Shown here: positions 1-11,400 of the stretch, one piece after another
Position numbering within the stretch: the first letter of the stretch is position 1
How the letters are laid out: each line of letters opens with the position of its first letter
Assembly (NCBI GenBank): GCA_021234535.1
Contig: CM037840.1
Location: 28,843,520 to 28,907,519, forward strand
Length of the DNA: 64,000 nucleotides
Origin: Stichopus chloronotus
Lineage: Eukaryota > Echinodermata > Holothuroidea > Aspidochirotida > Stichopodidae
Direction of reading: 5' to 3'
The notes under the pieces: model-generated
Seen by the model: the letters and a program-made list of their open reading frames with translations, nothing else
Database searches by the model: none
Told to the model about the DNA's origin: nothing
Translations under genes and position numbers: made by a program

Positions 1-713
1 CATACCTTTAATAGTAATAAACAGTCCAGAACACAAACTAAATACAAAAAATGAAAAAAAAAACAAGGAAAAACAAAACTCATTTTTTTGTGGTTGTTCA
101 GAAGAGGCTCCAGAAGTTATTATGAGGTCAGAAAAGACCGCTATCCCCCTTTAACAAGTGACGTCAAGGCATATACCACGGATAAGAGTGATAATGAAAG
201 CTTTAGGTAAAGTATAGGATTTTATTGTACCACACTACCTACAATTTCACTGACGTAACTAACGTGAATAACGCTCTTAAATTTAAGTTAAAGAATTAAA
301 ATCACTTTTTGAAATAACTGTCGTTTTAAATCCTCTGAGGCCTTTTTTTTTGCTTACATTGTTTTCACTTGTAATTCACTTGTACATATATCGGATGGAA
401 AGTGTTGTTTGTGGCTACTTTAATTTTATAACCTCAGTAAAACCGTCGTGCATGGCTATTTTAAGATTATGCTATTTTAGTATTATGACTTCATAATGGC
501 AATGGATTGGATTACCCGACCAATGGCGATTGGAGTAGATTAATTAATTAATCGGATCAAATCCTGGTTCTTTAATTGGTACTCCACTGTGCCTACCTAA
601 CTTCTGAGGACAGACTATTTACAGAAGTAAAAGGAATTTTTCGGCCCGCAGGCGATTTGCCAGTTTCATGATAATTGGTCATTACAATGACCTATTACAT
701 TGAGAAAAAGCCA

Positions 714-1290
714 GTCTGGCGCCTTGACTAATAAATGACTGTAATCTTTTTAAGACTTTCAAAGAATATTTCGGGAAAGAGAGAAAAAAAGATATGGTAA
801 AATATTTTTGTTGTTACTTGTAAAAGACGATACATAGGCCTGCATTAACAAGAAAAAAAAAACTATGCATAGGCCTACATTTACAGGTAGATAAAGCCAA
901 AAAAAAAAAATGGATTCCGGCGTACGGTCTGTTGTTTTGGAAATTTTTTGTTTTCTTTTGTGACAGAGAGTAAGAGTGAGAGAGGACAGGAGATGTGTTA
1001 TTGTAATCCCAACATGCATCATCAGCATGCTGGCGGATAGGCGTATAACACATTATGGGTGCCACTAGTGTTTTCGATTCAACACTCCGTTAGAAGTAAA
1101 GTGTCTCTCATAGAAAGTAAATCGAAAGAGTGAAAAAAAAAAATGCAGTCTCAGTGGCGCCATTTCAAATAAATGATTATAATCGTTCCAAGACTTTAGC
1201 AGAATGTTTGGGGAAAGAAAGCTTAGCGTCTGTACGGGTAGACTGTTCACAAAAAAAATGAATAAATAAATTGTCACTTGCAAAACGGGC
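714..1290. repeat. Diverged direct duplication, unit about 434 bp
   Basis: The stretch 714-785 and 1148-1222 align by eye: both have a GGCGCC core, then ATAAATGA, TAATC, AAGACTTT, a GAAT[AG]TTT..GGGAAAGA block. The match continues weakly to a [GT]T[AC]ACTTG[CT]AAAA segment at about 815 and 1274. Poly-A tracts are interspersed. Function unknown; probably an old tandem duplication or two copies of one repeat. Confidence 0.45.
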
Positions 1291-2259
1291 TTCTTTTTTC
1301 AGGGCAGAATCGGTCTCAAAAATGTTCAGTCCTGTTTAGCACTTAAAAAAAGTACATGTTACTGTGTTAAAACTCCCTGAACGTTTACTATGCGTTTGTT
1401 AAATATGCATGGTGCTACCAACTTATTTCCTTGTGAAGCTACCATATCATAAGCGATACGAACATATATACCTGAAAGTAGTTGTAGTTGTTCCTGACAA
1501 CTCGGTGCAGCTGCTGACGGGGAAACGTTGTGCCATTCAGAAGACTAGAAAATGTGGTTACGAAAGTCGCAACCACCCACTGTCCATGATTGCTCCTGTG
1601 CCAGCCTGAGTTTTGGAACGCTTTAGGAGTTCCCTGGCTGATTAAAAGTGCGACTGTAAACTGTGGGCCCCCTAGCATGGTATTGTAGAGTTGTGTATAT
1701 GCAGTCTGCGTCTATAGTCTCTGCGGAGGGACCGTGGCCATATACAGAGGTATGCAATACACGAAGCCAGCTCCCCATCCAGAGGGATTCGGACGGACCC
1801 CGCCCCTTCTCTTCCCCCACAAGAAGTTCCGCTCAGCCTATGATAGTAGACCTAAGTTAGCAACATATGTAACCAGTTTTAATTTGTTGGTCATAATCGT
1901 CGGGTAAAATGTTTATGGTAAAATCGAGCCTCCTCACTGAAAATATAGGTATAGGTATAGTATGTAGGTATGCGATACACGGATGCAACAATTATCACGT
2001 TTGCATGTACAGCACACCGTTAGGAGTTTGACTTACTCAAGTCTTAAACTGCGAAACAGTACAATACAAAACTGGCAAAATAAAAACCGGTCTTATTAAG
2101 ACATATCCCATCCAAAATTTACAAAGAAGTCTCGTTCACGTCTACATGATCCGCTCAACACTGACCATGATCCACTCAGTTGTGGAGCAAACCACTGAAT
2201 GTGAATCAAGAAACATTTGAACTAAAGAACTGCCTCTCGAAAATGAGAAGTGTGCCTAG

Positions 2260-2287
2260 GTACTGTCCATGACGTCATGGACAGTAC
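2260..2287. promoter_or_regulatory. Perfect 28-bp palindrome with central CRE (TGACGTCA)
   Basis: Each half reads GTACTGTCCATGAC and the halves meet with no spacer, giving the full CREB/ATF consensus TGACGTCA at the centre. AAGTGT upstream (2249-2254) can also pair with ACACTT (2286-2291), extending the hairpin past an unpaired GCCTAG. It lies about 3 kb upstream of the start codon. Binding is inferred from the motif only. Confidence 0.5.
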
Positions 2288-3925
2288 ACTTAAAATGTGA
2301 AGCGAAACCTCATTCGCTTCATTTTGGGTGGGATTTGGGGACCTTGCGTACACAATTTCCCAGATTGGGTGCAGGAGGAGGGCGGTGATCATCTCGGGGG
2401 TGGGGAATATATCCTCCCGTGAAGAAAATGTGTGGAGTGGATGTGATTTAACATATGTCACCCCCAATAAAGTTCTGCGCCAAGAATACTTTCGTGCGGC
2501 ATATTGTAGATAACTGTGCATTTACAACTGTATTTGGTTGTATTCAACGTTCTCTATTAACGACGGTCTCGCGGAGCCAAGTGCGATTATGAATAACCTG
2601 ATGTACTTAGTCTGCTTCATGTACTGTATCTCTCAGTGTTTTACCTCTAAGACTGTTCCCCGGCAATAGCCTCCCTGACAATGATCCTCCCGGTGTCGGA
2701 CAATCCCCGGCCCGTGACAATGCCCTTAACCTTTCCTTAACCCTAACACTTTCCACTCACGGAATTATCACCGGGTGTTGTCAGAGGAAATATTCTCCGG
2801 GTTAAGAATTGTTGGGGTGAGAATTCCTCCGGGAGATATCGTTCGAGGAGAAATTCAGTTTTCTGGGGGGGGGGGAGATATAATCCGGGCGATTTGTCTG
2901 GTCACGTCTACTAGTAAGACACGTTTCAAAAGCAAAAGGCAAACAAATTTCTCAGAGGCGAGGGCTGGATCCCCGATGCCTCGCATCCTTCTTCAGGAGG
3001 GTGTCCAATGACAGTGGTCCTGCTTCTTTATTTCCCATCATATCCCCCCTCCACCCCCTTATGAAAAACGAATCGCCGCCCATGTCTATGAGAAAGTTTG
3101 ATGGGAAGTGAGGTCTTGCGTGTTTTCGTATCCCACGAATTTCTTTCAATCCCTTCACCTACGTTTGGATCCAAAGATCGTTTTCACGACGAGGAAGTCA
3201 AAGAAAAATCATTCTTTAAAGGCATCAAGTAGGCCTACCACTGATTCATTCAATTGGTATCAACACACTAATAACAATAAGGTCTGGTCACGTGACTAGG
3301 TCAACAGTACGATGCTATGACGTGTACAAACATTACATGTATACCCTTCTAGTCCTTAAACTCTACTTGATTGAACTTCGGTGTTGCATGAGTCCTGTAG
3401 ATGGGCGTATATGTAAGCGATTTCTACTTATCATCGCACGCATGGACGCTTATTTAGTCTCATCCTACACGGGAATGAGCGTATGATATCATTGCGATTG
3501 CCAGACAGTTTACGCTTCCCCACATGCTACTCGCCCAGAGAATGACGGAATCTGAGGCATGCCAGGAATGCCAAAGGCACGACTGGAGATCGGTCTTACC
3601 GTTATTTCATGATACGGTCATGCACTCACCCAGTGTTTCCAAACGGCCTACTGATTCATGTGAAGCGATGCCAGTATATGTTACATCAGTGGAGGCAGAA
3701 TATTTAGATTCCATTGAAAAGTTTGAAAAGAATCACCTTTGCAAATAACAGTGACACATAAAGTGATCAAAGGTGGCCTGCAACATATATGAACATAAAT
3801 TTGCAATTCAAAACCTATCATTTATCGCTTTCCAAATGTTTACAACTGGAGAGGCTGAAGGGTGGCTATTTACCAACCGACGAGAGTGTAAGTGCATAAG
3901 ATATGCTATAATAATATATGGGGTC

Positions 3926-3941
3926 GGGGGGGGGGGGGGGG
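3926..3941. repeat. G16 homopolymer
   Basis: Sixteen consecutive G residues, preceded by GGGGTC. Such a run can form G-quadruplex DNA and is prone to length error in assemblies. Confidence 0.9.
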
Positions 3942-5261
3942 CAAACGTGCTAACGTTGTTAAATTAAAAGCAGCAATGTGATTGTCTATTACCTGACCTA
4001 CTATTATAAACTGAAAGTCTCCTGATTGGTTGTGGACTTCCCCACCATGATCCTTCAATTGTAGTGCACTGCTTCATTATCATGCCGGTAATAAGGACTC
4101 ACGACAATTGGAATGGAAGAACCATTAGAATGGATAGGCCGTTTATTCTTGGCTCTTCGAAACGGTGTGACCGATTTCCGGAGATATAACTTGTAAACAA
4201 CGTTCAAAATGAAGTGAATATTCTTGCTCTAGACTGTGAGTCATGCAGTAACGGTTCTAACAAGTCACTTGAAGGAAGGAAACACAGTTGATCACTCGTG
4301 AGAAAATTTTTAATAAAGTTATCTTGTAGTACTGTCTTCCTTCCAAATCTGATCCATAAATTTGCATCTCGCATAAAAAAACAAACAAAAAATAAATCAT
4401 ATTTTTTACAACTATATCTTTATCAATGCTTAAGATACTTGTAAACCGATACCTGGTCAAGTATTTTTTTTTTTTATTTTTATCTGATTTGGGGCCTTTT
4501 GAGGCAATGTATCATACAGGCTATGTCCAATCAGTTGAATAGCAACTCCCTGGCCCAATCGAACAGCTGTAGCTGAGTGCGCAATTTGATCTATTTTCTC
4601 AGCATGGCAGCAGGGTGACAAATGAGATCACGTTACCGCTACTTTAGTATAGGAGTACATGTAGGCGTATTAGTGGGCTGACCATTTCAGAGTAAAGAGA
4701 AAAAGAAAGCCGTACGCGTGACCAATTGGTCATTGTCGACATCCACAAGGCCATCCAAATAACCAACTCAAAGTTAATTGCAATGAATTTTATGCTAGGC
4801 CTAATTAACTTATCAAATTTGCGCGCTGTATCTTGCACCCTGTCACTCATATGCTGATACGGAGTCATGGGACTTACCTCTTTCGCTGAGTTCAAGGTGT
4901 ACTTCCACTGTTAGGTTGATTCATGATTAGGTTCGATACATGACGCTGAAATTTTGACGAGGCAAACTCTTCGCTATAATTCACAATGTTATCCTGACAC
5001 TTGTTTTGATGAATGCAGCGCCCTGAGTAACAATGTTACGTACGTCGATGTATCCGTTCTCAGCTGATTATAATCCTAAAAAGAATTGTTCAAATGGTCG
5101 ATGTGAGTCAACGAAGATGAGCTTGGAAGTGAGTAATTTTGGTCATTGAAACTGTACATGGATTCGGATTGCAACTGTTACCACGTGACCGTGGCACTTG
5201 AACCGCAGCAATAAAGACTCAGTTTCTCTCTTTGTGTTGCAGATTAAAACCACTCTTGAAC

Positions 5262-5429
5262 ATGGTGAAGGATTCGACGCCGGTTTTCGTCCAGAAACCG
5301 CAGCTCGACCAGAGTGAGGATGGAAGGGTTCTAACATTCACCTGCAAGATCACTGGTGAACCAAAACCTTCGTTTACCTGGTATCTGAATGATGTCCCGG
5401 TTAAAGATGGTGGTAGATACTTCACCCAG
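5262..5429 (+). CDS. Exon 1 (coding part): start codon and first half of Ig1
   Basis: The exon opens after TTGTGTTGCAG (exon start 5243); coding begins at ATG 5262 and ends at donor CAG|GTATAG in phase 0. It gives 56 residues: FVQKP (A strand), FTCKI with the B-strand Cys, W in FTWYL, and KDGGRYFTQ, the A-band type signature. The remainder of Ig1 is in exon 2. Confidence 0.85.
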
Positions 5430-8400
5430 GTATAGGACAAGAGTTTCTTTACTAATTTGATCTCTTGATGGCATTGATAGGAAAAATAAATTATCTAGTA
5501 CATTTGCTGCATTGATTGGCAATATCTTTAGTTCGTTTTATTATGATATTTTATTGGTAGTTCAGAACTGGGTCGTAATCCCACGACCTCCACATGTTCT
5601 AGTCTCCTTGACATTGGCTTTTAAAGATATTTACACCACACTGTACAGATAGGTAAATGCAATTAAAGCTGGGTGAGTGAATTTTTAATATGTAAGGGAG
5701 AATTCAAAATTTCAACAAAGGTTCCCATTTTTTCCCTTTTTTAAACCACGATTCTCATTTTTTTCTATTACACTTATATGTCTCATTTTCATTCTTGGTA
5801 CGTGTCTGCATCCTCTTTTATGAAGAGATGGTGTTCTGATCTGTTACACGGGTTTTCCCCATTTGAATTATGTTATTTTGACATGAATGGCTCCCTATGA
5901 ATATGAAAGCACCCCGCGTGATGTAAAATGTAAACTCTTAAACTTTACATATCAACAAACCAACACAATGCTAATGCTTCCAGCAGTACACTGAAGGATA
6001 TGTTCTGCACATGATGTGCCTACTATACTGTAGGCTACATAAACTAAGCTTCTGAAGTGTACAACAATGACTAACGTTTTGTTCGACTTAAAGAGCCTGG
6101 TGACGATAGACATGGGTTTCGAGATGTTTTCTTTGGCACTGCATGTTGCGAAGATGACAGACTTTTGTCGGTGATAACAAAATTGTAGGCCTGACGTAGT
6201 AACCATGGCAGGTTCGACAAGTTATTACGTACCTGCTCAAAGGCTGTGCGTTATGCTGCTGGTGTGGAGTGTAACGTAATGCACAGCCCTTTTCAACTTC
6301 AAGGGCTACTCTAAGGCCAGCTACGTACACCCTACCCTGTACGTTAGTTCTAAGTTACAACAATTATCGTTAAAAATTGCATGTCTGTGTGACAGTGAGT
6401 GAGTGTGTGTGAGTGAATGCAAGGTAAATAATATTAAGCCATCCCTGCCATTGTTCTTGGATTTTATAACTTATTTGTCAGGCTATTACAATTCGTTTAA
6501 TGTACTGTGTTTGAATGACAGCCTTACAAGTTACAGCTTAGTGAACCTTAAAACTAAATTCTTTGCATTCTGTAATGTATATATCCTTGTGTTGTTCAAG
6601 CATTGTGTTTTCAGGTGCTCTAACATCACTCGCTTTTCCATCACTTACAGTCATCAGGCCTACAAATTAATAACATTAGAAGTTTGTGTGTCTTCTGGTT
6701 TGGTGTTTCACAGTTTGTAACAAATTTGTTGCAAGTCGCAGTGTAACAGTAGTGTGTATTGAGTGTGAATGCATTGGAGATAAACATCAGACAGACATTT
6801 CCATGAGCTTGCATGATTCGGCCGATTTAAAATGGATGTGAACCTTTGGAGCAATTTTCTTAGTCATGCAACAAAAGATATTGGACGGAATGTGTGAAGT
6901 CAGTGTTCTGGTGCAAGTTTTCCTCAAGTTGTCAGCCAGGATTATGCACTTTTTTTTGACATACAGTTTGAACTCACAGTCATACTGTAATTTTAATCTT
7001 TATGGTTTCTGTCAGCAGTGAGATCTCCTGGAATTTGAAATATGAGCTGATCCCTACTTATACCTTATTGTACAGGGCAGTTGATTACCTTTAAGAAATG
7101 TTAATTGTGTCAAAATAATCACTCAGGAATTAAAAGAAAATCGACTCATAAATTTCAGCGGCCGGCATGTGACTTTGAAGTGTTCAGATTGCATCAAGTA
7201 CTGTACAGGAACAGATGGAACCCTATTTCTTAATTTTCCCATGAACGAGTGCATCTAATTGACAGGTCATTACATCAAACCTGCATCATAGTTGCATAGC
7301 AAAAACACCGCTGTTGAAGTTAGACTCGGTGAATCACTGACATAGATTTACCTACATGTTGTCGCACCTGTATCTGCAAAATTTTTAATATACAACATGG
7401 TCACCGTTTTTAACGTTTGATGGCAGTTGAAATAAATAATAACTTGGTAAGTCACGTCTATACAGTAACTTCTACCAACTTCAGCAGATCTGAAGAGGAC
7501 CAAACTCATTCTGTCCCTCTCAGCCATCTCTTTTACTCTAAAAAGCGCAGTCACTGCAGCACAAGTTTACGAGGCATGTTGATGATGTATTTCAGGTTAT
7601 AACTGAACCTTGCTTGCTTGATCAATTGTCATGTACTGTATATACGATACAGTAGGCCTCTACATATACTGCATACTGTAGGTGCATTTACAGTATTTCT
7701 TCTGTAATACGGTAAGATATATAACATACAGTGTATATAAAGCACTGAAGCCTGCTCATGTGAATATGAGGAAGCTAACTGTAGCACTGTATTTACTAAT
7801 TTTTTTTCCTTTGGTGCCATTTTCAGGTGAAAAAGGAAGGTGATGCCTATGTGGTGTCTCTGGAGATCGATGATGTGTCCATGGAGGATGCTGGCAGCTA
7901 CAAGATCACAGCCGATAACAAAGGGGGCACCACCAGTGCTACCATTGCTCTTAAGTTTGGTGGTGAGCTGGCATTTTCTTCTCTCAATATATCTTAGATT
8001 AGGCAATGGAAAACATTGGCCTACCATGCAGTATATACACTGGCATTTCAGTGACTTCTTCTTACGATTTGATTGAAAATGGGGGGGGGGGTTTGTGATC
8101 CTGGTCAAGTTTGTGATCATGGAACAATTGAAAAGTGTCATAACACATTGCAGGAGGTGTGGTGTTGTACAGCGTACATTTTACAGTACTTGACTGTCCT
8201 GCTCAAACTTACTAGTACAACATATACAACATAAATTTTTTTTTATCTGCATTATTCATACTGCAGATACATTGAACTGAATTAACAGCATTTTCAGCTG
8301 TACTTTACTGTTTGCAACTAGAGCCTATTACACTTTGTTTTCTTACGTTTTGTGCTTGTCCTTGTGCTCTACAGTATGCTGTCCCGTGTTTGTGATAGTG

Positions 8401-11400
8401 TGCACATGTCTTGTTAGCCTACAATAGGCTATGTTTGCAGTCTGCATATGATGTCTGTTGAAACCAGTCTCTGATGGAACACTGGCAGTGAGAGATATAA
8501 TATTTTATTTGTTACATTCAAGTATTTTGTGTAATTATTACATGTTATTTCTTTTCTCTTCTCCCCCCCCCCCCTCAGAAGAGGAAGAGGAAGAACAAGA
8601 TGAACAGCCAGTGTAAGTTCAACATGTTTTTCTTGTTGTTGTTGTTTTCTGATCCCTTGCTGGGTCGACAAAAATTTATTTCAAAGGTGATGCAAGAATG
8701 ATCTGAATGAATGAAAAAAAGAATTAATAAAGTCAAGTGTCAGTCAGACTCTCTGCTTTAGACCAAATATTTGGAACAGAAAAATCACAGAAACAAACAC
8801 CTGTTGACCTTAATCTATTTCATTTTTCTTTCTAAAAGTATCTGTTTGTCTTCTCCTCCCTAGATCTGGCGATGGAATTGCACCGACATTCACCATGAAG
8901 CCGCAGATGTCGCAGTCGGAAGACGGTTCGAAGCTGACCATCCAGTGTGAGCTCAACGCAGATCCCAGACCGGAGGTCGAGTGGACACGGAACCAGCAGC
9001 TGCTAAAGGACGGCGGCAGGTACAAGCTGAGGACGAAAGAGGATGGCAACTTCTACCATCTCATGCTGGAGATCACAGACGTCAACGAAGACGACGGCGG
9101 CGAGTTCAAGATTGTCGCCAAGAACTCCATGGGGACGGCGACAAACACCATCAAACTCAACTTTGAGCGTAAGTATGAAGTAGCTCACAAAATGCATCTC
9201 CTTCTTGGAAGTTTCCGGTTTCATAGAAAAGTTCTCTGTGTAGGACACTTGTGATGAAATTTTGGATAGCACTTAAAAGTTGTGTAAGATGAAAAAGTGT
9301 CAATCATTTGGCACTTTGCATTGTCTACCTTTTGTTTCCTTTTATTTTCAGAGACTTAAGCAATATTGTCACTGAAGTGTTTGAATGTAAATACTTGAGG
9401 AATATTGACAATGATTGGTGCAGAATTTGGACAATCCTCTTACTGCTGCTAAGCAGGCCATCCTTTTCATTGTTACCTTTGTTGGACGACAAGATTCAGT
9501 TTTTACAATCAGTGGAAATCACATCGAAGAAAGCAACTACTGTCTTTCAAGTGACTCCTACAGTACCTATCTTACTTTCTGCTACTTTTTGGACCTTCTT
9601 CTTATTTCTCATAATTTTTCCCCAAAATACTACATTTTCCTACTTCTTTCACTTAGCCAATCTAAACTAAAAATCATGAAGAAGAAGAACATTTGTGTTT
9701 AATGTTTTTCAAATTGTACATTATTGTCAGTTATAATGGAGGAATGGAGGGGGATGGTTGTCAACTTCCTAATTATGGAAAAATTGGAAAGTCAATTGTC
9801 AATTGTCAGCACTGGTGGTAGTGCATAAGTTGAATCAGTGTATCAAAGGCATTAGATTCCACCTGTCATTATTGCAACATCACCATCATCCATACTTCTA
9901 CCTATTCCTTCCTTCGTCAGGACCAAAGGGCGCCCCTCACTTCGTCGTCGATCCCCAGATCGAGCAGTCCGACGACGGCAGGCTTCTCACATTCCACTGT
10001 GAGTTGGTAGCGGATCCGAAACCAGAGATTGTATGGTCGAAGGACGACGTCAAGATAAAGGACGGAGGACGATACAAGATTCTGATCAAGCAGGATGGGA
10101 CAAGCTACGACGTTAAGCTGCAGATCGCAGACGTCTCCTCAGAGGACGCCGGAGAGTACAAGATATACGCCGCAAATGACCTCGGAGACTCTAAATCGAG
10201 GATTACACTTAACTTTGAAAGTATGTCATAGTAGTACAGTAGCAATTTGTTGCAGGTTGTAGATCAGGTTGTGTGTGTTATGTTTTGGATACACTTCTGA
10301 ACAAAGGTAGTGATCTCCATATTCTGGAAAAATGAGAGTAGAAGGCATGAATTGTAAGCTGATCGTCTGTTTACTCCAAGGTTGATGTATGTGTAGACAG
10401 TGTAGATTAGCTCGTCGGTTTTTTAATTCCCATGAGGGGTTATTTCATGTCATGAGAATGGACATGGACTTGGAAATTTTTTTTTTTTTTTTTAGAAGAG
10501 GTGCAAGCTAGAGTCAAATAATCCAACATTTTCAAAAAGATTGCATAATTGTACGATTGCATTTCATGCGCTGCCTATTTTTTGTTTGTTGTTTTGCATT
10601 ATTCTGAGGAGAGGGGTTCTATGAATGTGAAAGAAATCCCCTCTGCCCATTTTCATAATATTGTGATGCTTCTTATGCCTAAATATGTGTAATTGTGCAA
10701 TAGAGCATGTAGATAAAATAACTAGTAATGCCAAATTTGACATTTATATAGTCACCTTCTCTTTTCGCATATGGGGGGACATTGCCATGTTTCCTCATTG
10801 GTTAAGATTAAGTTCCACACTTTCCATTGTATTGCTTTAAAAGTTCTAAGATAGCTCTACAAATTGAAGCATTTTGTCCAAAGAAATCCTTGCAAATTAT
10901 TCGCTGTTTGCAGAACTCAGTGTACAGTTTGAGCTCAGCGCTCGGAGCAGATGACTCCACACAAACACCTTCTTGAGTTTTTCCATTTTCACTGTCTAAA
11001 ATAGCACAGCCCTCTTACGATTGGGGAGGTAAATGTCTGAAAGATACGCTGAAAATATCTTATAAGTAATATAATGTCAGTGAAGGCACTTTTGGTCTAA
11101 AAGGGCACAGAATCTAGAAATTTTGAGGCATATGCTGACAACATCACTCCAAATCCCATCTAATTTTGTGCTATCTCATTTCTTTCTAGCTGAAGATGCC
11201 CAGAAAGAACAGGCTCCTGAAATGTAAGTTCTACGTCCCTCACATCGTACTCGGAAATGCCATCTTCGATCTGCAGTTAGGGCACCGTTTTTGGGAAACT
11301 TTGGTGTCTATCAACTGCATTTTTACATTGTCAAAAAGCAGACAAGAAAATTCCTTCTTGAGTATTTCACCTTCCCAGGAGGTTCCTTAAAGAGTTTAAT

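Larger units (their letters stand above)
1..5242. other. Upstream non-coding region
   Basis: No open frame here resembles a known protein domain and all frames are short. The stretch is AT-rich with G runs (about 2867-2876 and 3926-3941), a direct duplication (714-825 and 1148-1290) and a palindromic CRE (2260-2287). The first coding exon is preceded by a good 3' splice site ending at 5242, so an untranslated first exon and the promoter should lie in or before this region. I could not identify a TSS, a TATA box, or a full CArG or MEF2 site. Confidence 0.6.

Noticed and set aside
2640..2960. GC-richer patch with CCGGG/CCCGG words, considered as a CpG-island promoter or foldback element
   Set aside because: Only short scattered inverted words, no consistent pairing and no core promoter motif.
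7629..8141. 170-codon minus-strand open frame
   Set aside because: Runs antisense over exon 2 and through intron DNA; no domain-like pattern, best seen as a shadow frame.
9308..9702. Two overlapping open frames of 95-120 codons in intron 4
   Set aside because: Hydrophobic low-complexity translations of T-rich DNA with no domain pattern, and not consistent with the Ig2-Ig3 junction.
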